Shown here in pieces: positions 44,533 to 53,804 of a stretch of 64,000 bases of DNA. A program made the position numbers and the translations under genes. How positions within the stretch are numbered: the stretch's first letter is position 1; every line of letters starts with the position of its first letter. The notes under the pieces are model-generated. The model was given only the letters and a program-made list of their open reading frames with translations. It had not been told where the DNA came from and ran no database searches. The DNA comes from JAAFIP01 sp043774625 (GTDB lineage: Bacteria > Pseudomonadota > Gammaproteobacteria > Burkholderiales > Burkholderiaceae_C). Location of the stretch: positions 1-64,000 of the forward strand of contig JAYVTG010000096.1 of assembly GCA_043774625.1 (NCBI GenBank). Reading direction: 5' to 3'.

Positions 44533-45041
44533 ATGATAGCGGCTTTTTAATGAATTTCAAGAGACCAGGGACGTGAAGTTACTGGGTGATTGTTACAAAT
44601 TGAGCGTCACGGCCTCCAACGCGTCAGGGGGCAGCGTTTCGGGCGCTTCGCTGACGCTGGTTTTCAGGGGGTGTGAGATGATGCGCCAAGCTGATATTTG
44701 CTACATTTTTTATAGCTGCTTGCGCATATTCCACGCTGGCATTGGGCAGTTACTATCACTATTTTGCTCAAACTCAGCGAACCAGCCGAACATGGAGAGC
44801 AACGAGAGTAGGCATCCGCAAAAAACCGCCCAGCGGATGAAATGTGTAACAAAAATGTACGTTTTCAGCATGAATCAGTGAAAGCCCTGCATGCAAGATG
44901 AAATAAAGTACTTATTCTTCTAATTCCAGTATCAACCTTGAAATTGGCGTACTTCTACCATCCGTAGTGTCGGCGCGGTCATGCTCTTGCGTACTAGCGT
45001 TGCACACCGTTCGCATCCACCTTTTTTATTGGAGACAAGAG
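44533..45041. other. Gene-poor stretch between groES and the polyol operon
   Basis: 509 bases. A minus-strand open frame ending at 44593 reads ISHPLKTSVSEAPETLPPDA then LEAVTLNL; it runs back only to a stop inside the dispersed element at 44698, so it may be the broken C-terminus of a former gene. I cannot identify it. The rest should hold the promoter of the polyol operon. Confidence 0.4.
44698..44740 (-). repeat. Dispersed 42-bp element, intergenic
   Basis: Plus strand TTGCTACATTTTTTATAGCT then GCTTGCGCATATTCCACGCTGGC, the reverse complement form, near consensus. Confidence 0.93.
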
Positions 45042-46349
45042 ATGAAATTGAAATCGACTCTAGCGATCATTGCCGGTTTGACTATTGCGGGTGTTACACA
45101 CGCAGCGACCGAGCTGGTAATTGCCACTGTAAACAACGGTCACATGATCGAAATGCAAAAGCGCACCGGCGACTTCGAAAAAGCCAACCCCGACATTAAA
45201 TTGAAGTGGGTGACGCTGGAAGAAGGTGTGCTGCGTCAGCGCGTTACCACCGACATTGCCACTAAGGGCGGCCAGTTTGATGTGATGACCATCGGCATGT
45301 ACGAAACACCGATTTGGGGCAAAAAAGGCTGGCTCAAAGAACTCAAGACCGATGCGGCCTATGACGTGGACGACCTGCTACCCGCCATGCGCGGTGGCCT
45401 GAGCGTGGATGGCAAGCTGTTTGCAGCGCCCTTTTACGGCGAAAGCTCGATGCTGATGTACCGTAAAGACCTGACCGACAAGGCCGGTATCACCTTTGCC
45501 GAGCGCCCCACCTGGACCCAGGTGCGCGACGCCGCAGCCAAGATTCATGATCCGAAAAACGGCGTGTATGGCATTTGCCTGCGCGGCAAGCCAGGCTGGG
45601 GCGACAACGCCGCCTTTATCACCACGATGGTGAACAGCTTTGGTGGCCAGTGGTTTGACATGGGCTGGAAGCCGCAGCTGCAAAGCAAGCCCTGGAAAGA
45701 GGCCATTACCTTCTACGTGGACATGCTCAAGAAGTATGGCCCTCCTGGCTCTGCGGGTAACAGCTTCAACGAAATTTTGGCGTTGTACAACGAAGGCAAG
45801 TGTGGAATGTGGGTAGACGCCACCATTGCGGCCAGTTTTATTACCGACCCCAAGCAGTCCAAGGTGGCTGACAAGGTAGCGTTTGCGCAAGCCCCGTCCA
45901 TGGTTACCGCCAAGGGCGCGAACTGGCTGTGGGCTTGGGCGCTGGCGGTTCCTGCTGGCACCAAAAATGCAGATGCTGCCCAGAAGTTTGTGGCTTGGGC
46001 TACGTCCAAGGACTACATCAACCTGATCGCCAAGGAAAAAGGCTGGGCCAGTGTTCCTACCGGTACGCGCAAATCAACCTACGCAAACCCCGAGTTTGTG
46101 AAGGCCGCGAAGTTCGCCAGTGCCGAGAAGCTGGCGATTGACACTGCCAACCCCAACGACAGCACTTTGCCAAAGAGTCCGTATGTGGGTGTGCAGTTCG
46201 CCGCGATTCCTGAGTTCCAGGCGATTGGTATTGCCGTGGGTCAGCAAATGAGCGCGGCCCTGGCTGGTAAGACCACTATTGATGCTGCACTCAAAGCGGG
46301 CCAGGTGGCAGCAGAGCGCGAGATGAAAAAAGGCGGCTACTACAAGTAA
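45042..46349 (+). CDS. smoE: Polyol ABC transporter substrate-binding protein
   Basis: A 435-residue periplasmic binding protein of family 1 (signal peptide 1-22, VTHAA). ATELVIATVNNGHMIEMQK and KGWASVPTGTRKSTYANPEF match sorbitol/mannitol binding proteins of the SmoE/MtlE group. It starts at ATG 45042 with GGAGACAAGAG upstream. The two dehydrogenases in the same operon support a polyol substrate such as sorbitol or mannitol. A hairpin after its stop codon may raise its expression over the permeases. Confidence 0.9.
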   Translation: MKLKSTLAIIAGLTIAGVTHAATELVIATVNNGHMIEMQKRTGDFEKANPDIKLKWVTLEEGVLRQRVTTDIATKGGQFDVMTIGMYETPIWGKKGWLKELKTDAAYDVDDLLPAMRGGLSVDGKLFAAPFYGESSMLMYRKDLTDKAGITFAERPTWTQVRDAAAKIHDPKNGVYGICLRGKPGWGDNAAFITTMVNSFGGQWFDMGWKPQLQSKPWKEAITFYVDMLKKYGPPGSAGNSFNEILALYNEGKCGMWVDATIAASFITDPKQSKVADKVAFAQAPSMVTAKGANWLWAWALAVPAGTKNADAAQKFVAWATSKDYINLIAKEKGWASVPTGTRKSTYANPEFVKAAKFASAEKLAIDTANPNDSTLPKSPYVGVQFAAIPEFQAIGIAVGQQMSAALAGKTTIDAALKAGQVAAEREMKKGGYYK

Positions 46350-46362
46350 GCCTTGACGTGAC

Positions 46363-46395
46363 GGGGCAGACGCCCGTGCGTCTGCCCCATTTTTT
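46363..46395 (+). terminator. Attenuator hairpin after smoE
   Basis: GGGGCAGACG, loop CCCGTG, CGTCTGCCCC, then ATTTTTT. It lies inside the operon between the binding-protein and permease genes, a common arrangement for partial termination or 3' protection of the abundant first gene. Confidence 0.9.
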
Positions 46396-46446
46396 CCGAT
46401 TGCGTACTTCGCCTCTTGTTGCGATGGACTGCCAAAGATCTGAACC

Positions 46447-47307
46447 ATGACCCGATTTATTCCCCGCGCCTTGCTGGCACCAGCCATGGTGACGCTCTTC
46501 CTGTGGATGATCGTGCCGCTGGTGATGACGATCTATTTTTCCGTCATCCGCTACAACCTGATGCAGCCCGAAGCCGTTGGCTTTATCGGGCTGGAAAATT
46601 TTGAGTTTTTTCTGACGGACCCGTCGTTTGGTGCGTCAGTTGTCAATACGCTATTGCTATTGGGCAGCGTAATTGCCATTACCGTGTTGCTGGGCGTGGT
46701 GCTTGCCTTGCTGGTGGACGAACCCTTTCCAGGGCGCGGTGTGGTGCGGGTGTTGTTGATTTCGCCGTTTTTCGTCATGCCCACGGTGAATGCGCTTTTG
46801 TGGAAGCACATGATGATGAACCCGATCTACGGTGTATTAGCGCAAGTCTGGATATTCTTTGGCGCAACGCCTGTGGACTGGCTGGCCGACTGGCCGCTGA
46901 TGGCGGTGATCATCATGGTGGCCTGGCAGTGGTTGCCGTTTGCCACCCTGATTTTTATCACCGCGCTACAGTCCATGAGCCGTGAACAGATTGAAGCTGC
47001 GCGCATGGACGGGACCAACTATTTTCAATTGCTGCGCTACTTGTATTTGCCGCATCTGGGTCGCTCCGTGGCCGTGGTGGTGATGATTGAGCTGATCTTT
47101 TTACTCAGTGTGTTTGCAGAGATTTACACCACCACTGGCGGCGGGCCGGGCGATGCCAGCACCAATGTGGCGTTTTTGATCTTCAAGCAGGCACTGCTTA
47201 ATTTTGATGCGGGTGTAGCCTCTGCAGGCGCGTTGTTTGCCGTGGTGTTGGCCAATATTGCCGCAGTCTTTTTGATTCGCATGGTCGGCAAAAACCTGGA
47301 GCGCTAG
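46447..47307 (+). CDS. smoF: Polyol ABC transporter permease (SmoF type)
   Basis: A 286-residue MalF-type permease with six membrane segments and the EAA loop EAARMDGTNYFQLLRYLYLPHLG. It belongs to the CUT1 sugar transporter class with its partner SmoG and the ATPase SmoK. It starts 97 bases after smoE, beyond the hairpin. Confidence 0.9.
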   Translation: MTRFIPRALLAPAMVTLFLWMIVPLVMTIYFSVIRYNLMQPEAVGFIGLENFEFFLTDPSFGASVVNTLLLLGSVIAITVLLGVVLALLVDEPFPGRGVVRVLLISPFFVMPTVNALLWKHMMMNPIYGVLAQVWIFFGATPVDWLADWPLMAVIIMVAWQWLPFATLIFITALQSMSREQIEAARMDGTNYFQLLRYLYLPHLGRSVAVVVMIELIFLLSVFAEIYTTTGGGPGDASTNVAFLIFKQALLNFDAGVASAGALFAVVLANIAAVFLIRMVGKNLER

Positions 47308-47319
47308 CCGCAGTAAAGT

Positions 47320-48150
47320 ATGTCTAACACGCGCGCCTTTCCCCTTGCTCTTGTTGCACGCACTGTCGTGGCGTGGGGCGTCACACTGCTGTTGTTCTTT
47401 CCTCTTGGTTGGCTGCTGCTGACTGCCTTCAAGACCGAGTTGCAGGCCATCTCTGTTCCGCCGCTGCTCATATTTCCGCCCACTATGGAAAACTTCTCAG
47501 AGGTGCAAGTGCGCAGCGACTATTTGCTCTACGCGACCAACTCGCTCATCACCAGCGTAGTGTCTACATTGCTGGGGCTGGCACTGGCGGCACCCGCAGC
47601 GTATTCCTTGGTGTTCTTTCGCAGCCGTTTTACCAAAGATATTTTGATGTGGATGCTCTCCACCAAGATGATGCCCGCTGTCGGGGCCTTGGTGCCTATC
47701 TATGTGCTAGCGCAAAAGTCGGGTTTGCTCGATACGCGTCTGGCGCTCATCATCGTTTTCACATTGTCCAATTTGCCCATCATGGTGTGGATGCTGTATT
47801 CGCATTACAAGGACATTCCGAGCGAAATTCTGGAGGCAGCGCGTATGGACGGCGCAACCCTTTGGCAAGAGTTTCGCAGCGTATTGCTGCCGTTGTCCGT
47901 GGGTGGTTTGGCATCCACCGGTCTGCTGTGTCTGGTACTGAGCTGGAACGAAGCCTTCTGGTCGCTCAACCTCAGTGCCGCCAAGGCGGGCACGCTGGCA
48001 GCCTTAATCGCATCGTATTCCAGCCCCGAGGGACTTTTCTGGGCCAAGCTGTCAGCCGCTTCGCTGATGGCGATTGCGCCGATTGTGGTGTTTGGCTGGT
48101 TCAGTCAAAAGCAACTGGTGCAAGGCCTGACCTTTGGCGCCGTGAAATAA
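47320..48150 (+). CDS. smoG: Polyol ABC transporter permease (SmoG type)
   Basis: A 276-residue MalG-type permease. Six membrane segments and the EAA loop EAARMDGATLWQEFRSVLLPLS are visible. FWSLNLSAAKAGTLAALIASYSSPEGLFW is characteristic of the SmoG/MtlG group. It follows smoF by 12 bases. Confidence 0.9.
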   Translation: MSNTRAFPLALVARTVVAWGVTLLLFFPLGWLLLTAFKTELQAISVPPLLIFPPTMENFSEVQVRSDYLLYATNSLITSVVSTLLGLALAAPAAYSLVFFRSRFTKDILMWMLSTKMMPAVGALVPIYVLAQKSGLLDTRLALIIVFTLSNLPIMVWMLYSHYKDIPSEILEAARMDGATLWQEFRSVLLPLSVGGLASTGLLCLVLSWNEAFWSLNLSAAKAGTLAALIASYSSPEGLFWAKLSAASLMAIAPIVVFGWFSQKQLVQGLTFGAVK

Positions 48151-48169
48151 GCTTACGAAAGACATTGTC

Positions 48170-49249
48170 ATGGCCTATCTTCAACTACGCGGCATAGAAA
48201 AATCATTTGGCGAACACCGCGCAATCAAGGGCATTGACCTGACGATTGAGCGCGGCGAGTTTGTGGTGTTTGTGGGGCCGTCGGGTTGCGGCAAGTCAAC
48301 CCTGCTGCGTTTGATAGCGGGTCTGGAGGCCATGAACGGTGGCAGCATAGAACTGGATGGGCGGGACATCAGTAACATGCCATCGTCCAAGCGCGACCTG
48401 GCGATGGTGTTCCAAAGCTATGCACTATACCCACACATGAGCGTGTACGAAAACATGAGCTTTGCACTCAAGCTGGCAAATGCCAGTTCTGGTGAGATCA
48501 AACACAAGGTGGAACGTGCCGCAAAAATTTTGAATCTGGAGCCGTATTTGCAGCGCACGCCCAAAGAGCTCTCTGGCGGACAGCGCCAGAGAGTTGCCAT
48601 TGGTCGCGCTATTGTGCGTGAACCCAAGGTGTTTTTGTTTGACGAGCCGCTGTCTAATCTGGATGCTGCACTGCGCGGCCAGACACGCGTGGAGATTGCC
48701 AAGCTGCACCGCGACCTGGGTGCAACCACCATCTATGTGACCCACGACCAGGTGGAGGCCATGACACTGGCCGACCGCGTGGTGGTGTTGCGCGATGGGC
48801 AGATTGAGCAGATCGGTACGCCGCTGGAGTTGTACGACAAACCCGCCAATCAGTTTGTGGCGCAATTTATCGGCACCCCGCAGATGAACGTGATTGCGGC
48901 TGCACACTTGCCCAAGTTGGCCACGGTGTTGGAGCACCCAGTTTCTGCCGACGGGTTTGTAGGCCTGCGGCCAGAGTATGTGACATTGCACCCCATAGAG
49001 CAGCATGCCGACAAAGATCTCATGCAAGGCACGGTTGAACTGGTAGAAGCTCTGGGTGCAGAAACGCTGATTTATGTAGCCACCGAGGCTGGTGCACAGT
49101 TGGTTGCGAGGCAAAACACCCGCAGCACGCTACGCGCTGGTGACAAAGTAGGTGTAGCGGTAGATGCCGCCCATGCCCACCTGTTTGACGCCAGAGGCCG
49201 TGTAACCCATGCCGGTGCCAACACGCCTGCCACTTTTGCCAAGGAATGA
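48170..49249 (+). CDS. smoK: Polyol ABC transporter ATP-binding protein (SmoK type)
   Basis: A 359-residue CUT1 ATPase of the MalK/UgpC group: Walker A GPSGCGKSTLL, signature LSGGQRQRVAIGRAIV, Walker B KVFLFDEPLSNLD, switch TIYVTHDQVEAM, then a C-terminal TOBE domain (VGLRPEYVTLHP). It energises the SmoFG permease. Its stop overlaps an ATG (ATGA) of the next gene. Confidence 0.93.
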   Translation: MAYLQLRGIEKSFGEHRAIKGIDLTIERGEFVVFVGPSGCGKSTLLRLIAGLEAMNGGSIELDGRDISNMPSSKRDLAMVFQSYALYPHMSVYENMSFALKLANASSGEIKHKVERAAKILNLEPYLQRTPKELSGGQRQRVAIGRAIVREPKVFLFDEPLSNLDAALRGQTRVEIAKLHRDLGATTIYVTHDQVEAMTLADRVVVLRDGQIEQIGTPLELYDKPANQFVAQFIGTPQMNVIAAAHLPKLATVLEHPVSADGFVGLRPEYVTLHPIEQHADKDLMQGTVELVEALGAETLIYVATEAGAQLVARQNTRSTLRAGDKVGVAVDAAHAHLFDARGRVTHAGANTPATFAKE

Positions 49250-49251
49250 CC

Positions 49252-50649
49252 ATGCACACTGCACAAGTTTCGGTAATTTTGCATCTTGGTCTGGGTTCGT
49301 TCCACCGGGCGCACCAGGCCGTGTACCTGCATAACCTGCACCAGCTCGGTGATAGCCACTGGGTGTTGGCCGGCGGCAATACACGCCCCGATATGTTGGA
49401 AACCATTGCCGCCTTGCAGGCCAGCGGTGGTGCTTACACCCTGGAGACGGTGACACCGCAGGGAAAAAGCAGCTACACGCGCATCACCTCCATCAAAACT
49501 ATCGTTCCCTATGAACCGGGCCTGGCCAATTTGATTGCGCTGGGAGCGGATGCACAAACCCGCATCATTTCATTTACCGTGACCGAGGCGGGCTACTACC
49601 TGGACGCCAAAAACAAACTGGATCTAAGCTTTGCCGAATTGGCGGCAGATTTGCAAGCAGCGCATACTGGGCAGGCGGGCAGCACCATCTATGCTGCGGT
49701 AACGGCCATTTTGCACGCGCGCATGCTGGCTAACGCTGGGCCAGTGACCTTGATGAACTGCGACAACCTGCGCCACAACGGTGAGCGGTTTCGTGCCGGC
49801 CTGTTGGAATTTATTGCCTTGATTAAACAACCTACGTTACTGGCTTGGGTGCAAGCTAATACCACCTGCCCCAATGCCATGGTGGACCGCATCACACCGC
49901 GCCCCACGCCCGCGGTACGCGCGCGAGTGAAGGCTGCCACCGGTGTGGACGATCCGGCAGCACTGATGGGCGAGAGTTTTATTCAGTGGGTGATCGAAGA
50001 CAAGTTTGCCGCAGGCCGCCCAGCTTGGGAAAAAGTCGGCGCGCAAATGGTTCAGTCGGTAGATGCGTATGAAGAAGCCAAAATCCGCCTGCTCAATGCC
50101 ACACACAGCTGCATTGCCTGGGCTGGCACGCTGGTGGGCTACCAGTTCATCCACGAAGGAACGCACGATGCGCGTATTCGCCAGATGGCGTTTGACTACG
50201 TGACTAACGACACCATCCCCGTGCTGCTGCCCAGCACCATCGACCTGCCAGCTTATCGCGACGTGGTGCTTGAGCGCTTTGGCAACCCCGCCATTGCCGA
50301 CACCAACCAGCGCGTGGCCATGGACGGCTTCTCCAAAATTCCAGGCTTTATTGCACCCACCATTCGCGAGCGACTGGCGCGTAACGAATCGATTGCTAGC
50401 GTGACCATGCTTCCCGCGCTATTTCTGGCGTATCTGCAGCGCTGGCATCAAGGCAAAATTGCTTACGAATACCAAGACCAGGCTATGGACGCAGTCGCCG
50501 CTCACACGATGTGTGATGCCAGCGATTCGGTGCAAGCGTTTTGCTGTAATGCCGTGTTGTGGGGGCCGCTGGCGGGGGATGCGCGGCTGATTGCTGCCAT
50601 CCGAGCCGCGCACACACGCGTTGCTATCTTTGTAAAGGAATATGCGTAA
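49252..50649 (+). CDS. Mannitol dehydrogenase family protein
   Basis: A 465-residue NAD-dependent polyol dehydrogenase (mannitol 2-dehydrogenase or D-arabinitol type). The N-terminal nucleotide motif is LHLGLGSFHRAHQAVYL, and the catalytic KIRLLNATHS (K-x4-N-x2-H) is intact. It would oxidise mannitol to fructose after import. I prefer ATG 49252, with AAGGA 7 bases upstream; ATG 49246 overlaps the smoK stop. Its stop overlaps the next start (TAATG). Confidence 0.9.
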   Translation: MHTAQVSVILHLGLGSFHRAHQAVYLHNLHQLGDSHWVLAGGNTRPDMLETIAALQASGGAYTLETVTPQGKSSYTRITSIKTIVPYEPGLANLIALGADAQTRIISFTVTEAGYYLDAKNKLDLSFAELAADLQAAHTGQAGSTIYAAVTAILHARMLANAGPVTLMNCDNLRHNGERFRAGLLEFIALIKQPTLLAWVQANTTCPNAMVDRITPRPTPAVRARVKAATGVDDPAALMGESFIQWVIEDKFAAGRPAWEKVGAQMVQSVDAYEEAKIRLLNATHSCIAWAGTLVGYQFIHEGTHDARIRQMAFDYVTNDTIPVLLPSTIDLPAYRDVVLERFGNPAIADTNQRVAMDGFSKIPGFIAPTIRERLARNESIASVTMLPALFLAYLQRWHQGKIAYEYQDQAMDAVAAHTMCDASDSVQAFCCNAVLWGPLAGDARLIAAIRAAHTRVAIFVKEYA

Positions 50650-51443
50650 TGAGTCAGCGCCTTGCTAACCGCCATGCTTTGCTCACCGGTGCAGGGGGTG
50701 GTATTGGTCTTGCAGTTTTAAGTGCCTACCTGCGTGAAGGTGCGCAATGCAGTGTGGTCGATGTTGCGGCGCAGGCGTCAAGCGCTGTGCAGGCGCTGGC
50801 CAAACAGTACCCAAACCATCTGCACTACATAACTGCTGACGTGACACGCAGCGCCGACGTTGAGCGGCTAGTCACCCAGGCGAGAAGCAAGTTTGGCACC
50901 ATCACCACGCTGCTTAACAACGCGGCAGTGTTCGACATGGCACCACTGCTTGAAAGCGACGAGGCTATGTACGACAAACTGTTTGCGGTCAACGTCAAGG
51001 GTATGTTCTTTGTGATGCAGGCGGTGCTTAAGCAAATGGTGGCCGACAGCACTACGCGCGGCGTGGGTGCCGTTATCAATCTCGCGTCGCAAGCGGGCCG
51101 ACGCGGCGAGTCGCTGGTGTCGCACTACTGCGCCACCAAGGCTGCGGTCATCAGCTACACACAAAGCGCGGCGTTGGCGATGGCTCCGCACGGCATACGC
51201 GTCAACGCCATCGCACCCGGTGTGGTCGATACCCCCATGTGGCAGCACGTGGACGGCTTGTTTGCGCGCTATGAAGGCTTACAAATCGGCGAGAAGAAAA
51301 AGGCCGTCGGCTTGGCGGTGCCTCTCAAACGCATGGGTGTGCCAGACGACATCGCCGGGGCGGCCGTGTTTTTGGCAAGCAGTGAGTCGTCATACATCAC
51401 CGCGCAAACACTCAACGTGGATGGTGGCAGCGTAATGAGCTAG
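50649..51443 (+). CDS. SDR-family polyol dehydrogenase (sorbitol dehydrogenase type)
   Basis: A 264-residue short-chain dehydrogenase: nucleotide motif TGAGGGIG at residues 14-21, NNAA, catalytic YCATK, and the C-terminal LNVDGGSVMS. It resembles SmoS/PolS sorbitol dehydrogenases, which make fructose from sorbitol with NAD. Its ATG overlaps the stop of the mannitol dehydrogenase gene, so it belongs to the same operon. Confidence 0.88.
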   Translation: MSQRLANRHALLTGAGGGIGLAVLSAYLREGAQCSVVDVAAQASSAVQALAKQYPNHLHYITADVTRSADVERLVTQARSKFGTITTLLNNAAVFDMAPLLESDEAMYDKLFAVNVKGMFFVMQAVLKQMVADSTTRGVGAVINLASQAGRRGESLVSHYCATKAAVISYTQSAALAMAPHGIRVNAIAPGVVDTPMWQHVDGLFARYEGLQIGEKKKAVGLAVPLKRMGVPDDIAGAAVFLASSESSYITAQTLNVDGGSVMS

Positions 51444-51469
51444 GCTTAGGCATACCCCCACAACATTTC

Positions 51470-52414
51470 ATGCACAGCTCAACGCCTCGTTCCCGCCACT
51501 CACCGCGCCGACTCCTGCCTGAGCTGGAGCAAGACTATTCGCGTAGCCCGTCGCTGGGATACGAGCCGCCAGAGGAAGCCGGGTTCATACGCTACCTGGA
51601 ACACGGTTTTCCAACGCCGCTGGCGCGCTGGCATTACCACGACGAGTACGAGTTGCATCTGATTACCGAATCTTCAGGCAAGGCCTTTGTGGGCGATTAC
51701 ATCGGTTACTTTCAGCCTGGGCACTTGGTGCTGACTGGCCCACGTTTGCCGCACAACTGGATTTCTCTGGATCTGCCAGAGGGTGGTATTGCACAACGTG
51801 ATTTGGCGATCCAGTTTCCGCACGAACCCATCGCGCAGGCCGCCATGCACATACCCGAACTGCTCGAAGTTATGCCTCTTTTGGAGCGCGCACGCAACGG
51901 CATCGAATTTTTTGACCAATCGTCGCGTGCCGTGCAGCATTTGCACAAAATAAAAAGTAGCCACGGGCTGACCCGGATGGCTGCGTTTTTTGAATTTCTG
52001 GGCGAGCTAGCCCGCTGCTCAGACTATAGACTTTTGTCGCATGTGCAACTGCAAAGTGCAGACGATAACGCCGAGCTGGACCAGATCGACACCATCGTGC
52101 GCCGCATTACAGACAACATCACACAGCCCTTGTCTGCAGCAGAACTGGCTCAATCGCTAGGCATGACAGAAAGTCGTTTTTCACGCTTTTTCAGCCGTGC
52201 TACTGGCAATACATTCACGGACTTTGTAAACCGTGTACGCATTAACCGCGCCTGTCATCTGTTGATGGAAACAGACCGGTACATCACCAATATTTGTTAT
52301 GACGTAGGGTTCAATAACATTGCCAATTTCAATCGGCGCTTTCTGGACATCAAAGGCATGACACCCAGTGAGTTTCGCCGCCAGGTCGGCAACCGCTTTG
52401 GCTTGAAAGCGTGA
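51470..52414 (+). CDS. AraC-family transcription regulator
   Basis: A 314-residue regulator. An N-terminal cupin domain (FPTPLARWHYHDEYELHLITE, GYFQPGHLVLTGPRLPHNW) is joined to a C-terminal AraC double helix-turn-helix (PLSAAELAQSLGMTESRFSR, ITNICYDVGFNNIANFNRRF). It is the last gene of the polyol cluster, 26 bases after the SDR gene, and is the likely polyol-responsive activator of the operon (inference from position). Confidence 0.88.
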   Translation: MHSSTPRSRHSPRRLLPELEQDYSRSPSLGYEPPEEAGFIRYLEHGFPTPLARWHYHDEYELHLITESSGKAFVGDYIGYFQPGHLVLTGPRLPHNWISLDLPEGGIAQRDLAIQFPHEPIAQAAMHIPELLEVMPLLERARNGIEFFDQSSRAVQHLHKIKSSHGLTRMAAFFEFLGELARCSDYRLLSHVQLQSADDNAELDQIDTIVRRITDNITQPLSAAELAQSLGMTESRFSRFFSRATGNTFTDFVNRVRINRACHLLMETDRYITNICYDVGFNNIANFNRRFLDIKGMTPSEFRRQVGNRFGLKA

Positions 52415-52430
52415 GCGCTTTTTTTCGCGA

Positions 52431-52874
52431 TTATTCCGGTACTTGCGCCGATGCACTCAGGTGTGCAGCAGCCTGCTTTTTGCCCATAGTGCGCAAGGAA
52501 AGAATAGCAGGCATTTGGCTGGCACGGGGGCGTGCCAAGTTCTTTTCCCACTTGTAGACCGATTGTCCAGACACTCCCAGCAAGGTGCCCATCTCAGCCG
52601 CTGACAGACCCAAACGTTTTCTTTGGCTGCTAAAGCTCTTGGCGCTAAAGGAGGATGGTAGCTTGACCTGATCTGGTGCGACTACTGTTTTGCTGGGTGT
52701 TCGCTTGGCCAGTCGCTTGATCAGCAGCTCCAACGCCAGCACGCGACGCTTCAATGCCACGATATCTGAGCGGTATTGCAGCGCAGATTTTTTCAATTTC
52801 TGGGTATCGGTGCGAATCTCTTTGCGCGATACGCGTGCAATCTCAGCTTTCAGGGTGGATGCAAAATTAGACAT
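52431..52874 (-). CDS. Helix-turn-helix protein with N-terminal coiled coil
   Basis: A 147-residue protein. The N-terminal half is Lys/Arg-rich and predicted helical (IARVSRKEIRTDTQKLKKSA, DIVALKRRVLALELLIKRL); the C-terminal half has an XRE-type helix-turn-helix (SQRKRLGLSAAEMGTLLGVSGQSVYKWEKNLARPR). I do not recognise a named gene; similar proteins occur singly in Burkholderiales. It is convergent with the AraC gene. The start could be 52874 or 52880. Confidence 0.7.
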   Translation of the reverse strand: MSNFASTLKAEIARVSRKEIRTDTQKLKKSALQYRSDIVALKRRVLALELLIKRLAKRTPSKTVVAPDQVKLPSSFSAKSFSSQRKRLGLSAAEMGTLLGVSGQSVYKWEKNLARPRASQMPAILSLRTMGKKQAAAHLSASAQVPE

Positions 52875-52880
52875 GTGCAT

Positions 52881-53198
52881 TAATTCACGAAATGTTAAAC
52901 AGATAGTTATTATCGTTCAGACGCCGCATCAGATTCTGCGGGCAGCCTGTTCGATGCATTGCGAATCAATGTGTTTGACGGGATTTACCAGCGGGTAGGG
53001 GGCAACAGTATCTGAAAAGCCGCAGGACGAATATTTGACGCATACAAAAGTGTTGAGGGTAGTTTAAACAACAAAAATAGCCCAACGCCAGCGTAGAATA
53101 TGCGTAAGCAGCTATAAAAATAATAGTAAATTGAAACTGAAGGCATCGAAAAATCAACCATTTTCGCCACAGCGATCACACTGTCCAGCATCGCGCCA
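52881..53198. other. Intergenic stretch between HTH gene and osmC
   Basis: 318 bases holding a copy of the dispersed 42-bp element at 53087-53130 and no supported gene. A 68-residue minus-strand open frame (52985-53191) runs across the element in one of its stop-free frames and is probably fortuitous. Confidence 0.5.
53087..53130 (+). repeat. Dispersed 42-bp element, intergenic
   Basis: GCCAGCGTAGAATATGCGTA then AGCAGCTATAAAAATAATAGTAAA, close to consensus. Confidence 0.93.
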
Positions 53199-53648
53199 TT
53201 AAGCCTCCAGCACGGTAAACCCTGTGGTAATAACGGCTGTTTTGCCCAGCATGATGGTGGCCGAGCAGTATTTGTCGTGGCTCATGGCAATGGCGCGGTC
53301 TACCGCAGCGTGGGGAATGTCTTTACCTGTGACGCTGAACTGCAGGTGGATTTTGGTGTACACCTTGGGGTCAGTCTCGGCGCGTTCGGACTGGATGGCT
53401 ACCGTGCAGCCGCGCACGTCGTGCCTGCCGCGCTTCAAAATCAGCACCACGTCGTAGGCGGTGCAGCCACCCGTGCCTGCCAGCAGCATTTCCATGGGGC
53501 GGGGGGCCAGGTTGGCACCGCCGTTTTCAGGCTTGGCAGGGTCAGGGGCACCGTCCATCGCGACGACGTGGCCACTGCCTGTCTCTGCCACAAAACCCAT
53601 GCCAGAGCGTGTGCCCGCGTTGCCTGTCCAACTGACTGTGCATTCCAT
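53199..53648 (-). CDS. OsmC family protein
   Basis: A 149-residue OsmC/Ohr superfamily protein of the YhfA-like branch. The two reactive cysteines lie in TGGCTAYDVVLILKR and SHDKYCSATIMLGK. The family reduces organic hydroperoxides or is linked to redox stress. ATG 53648 has AGGAAG upstream; an ATG at 53672 would add eight residues. Confidence 0.9.
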   Translation of the reverse strand: MECTVSWTGNAGTRSGMGFVAETGSGHVVAMDGAPDPAKPENGGANLAPRPMEMLLAGTGGCTAYDVVLILKRGRHDVRGCTVAIQSERAETDPKVYTKIHLQFSVTGKDIPHAAVDRAIAMSHDKYCSATIMLGKTAVITTGFTVLEA

Positions 53649-53768
53649 GTTGCTTCCTTTTTTAAGCTGCAAACCAATGGTTTGCAGTATTAGTTTGCAT
53701 TACCGATTCTTTATTCACATCAAACTATCTACTAATGCCCGCTTTCAAGTACAAAAAACTGTAACTTG

Positions 53769-53798
53769 TGTTGCGGTGCAACATGATGCCGATATACT
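53769..53798 (+). promoter_or_regulatory. Promoter with operator for a candidate small RNA
   Basis: A -35 like TTGCGG (53771-53776), 16 bases, and -10 TATACT (53793-53798). The palindrome TGTTGC-GGT-GCAACA (53769-53783) overlaps the -35, so a repressor site is likely. It resembles PhaR-type sites as I remember them, which is weak evidence. Confidence 0.55.
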
Positions 53799-53804
53799 AT
53801 TTAC

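Noticed and set aside
44881..45041. Sigma-70 promoter for the polyol operon (TTGAAA at 44938)
   Set aside because: No -10 at a suitable distance could be found, so no site is claimed.
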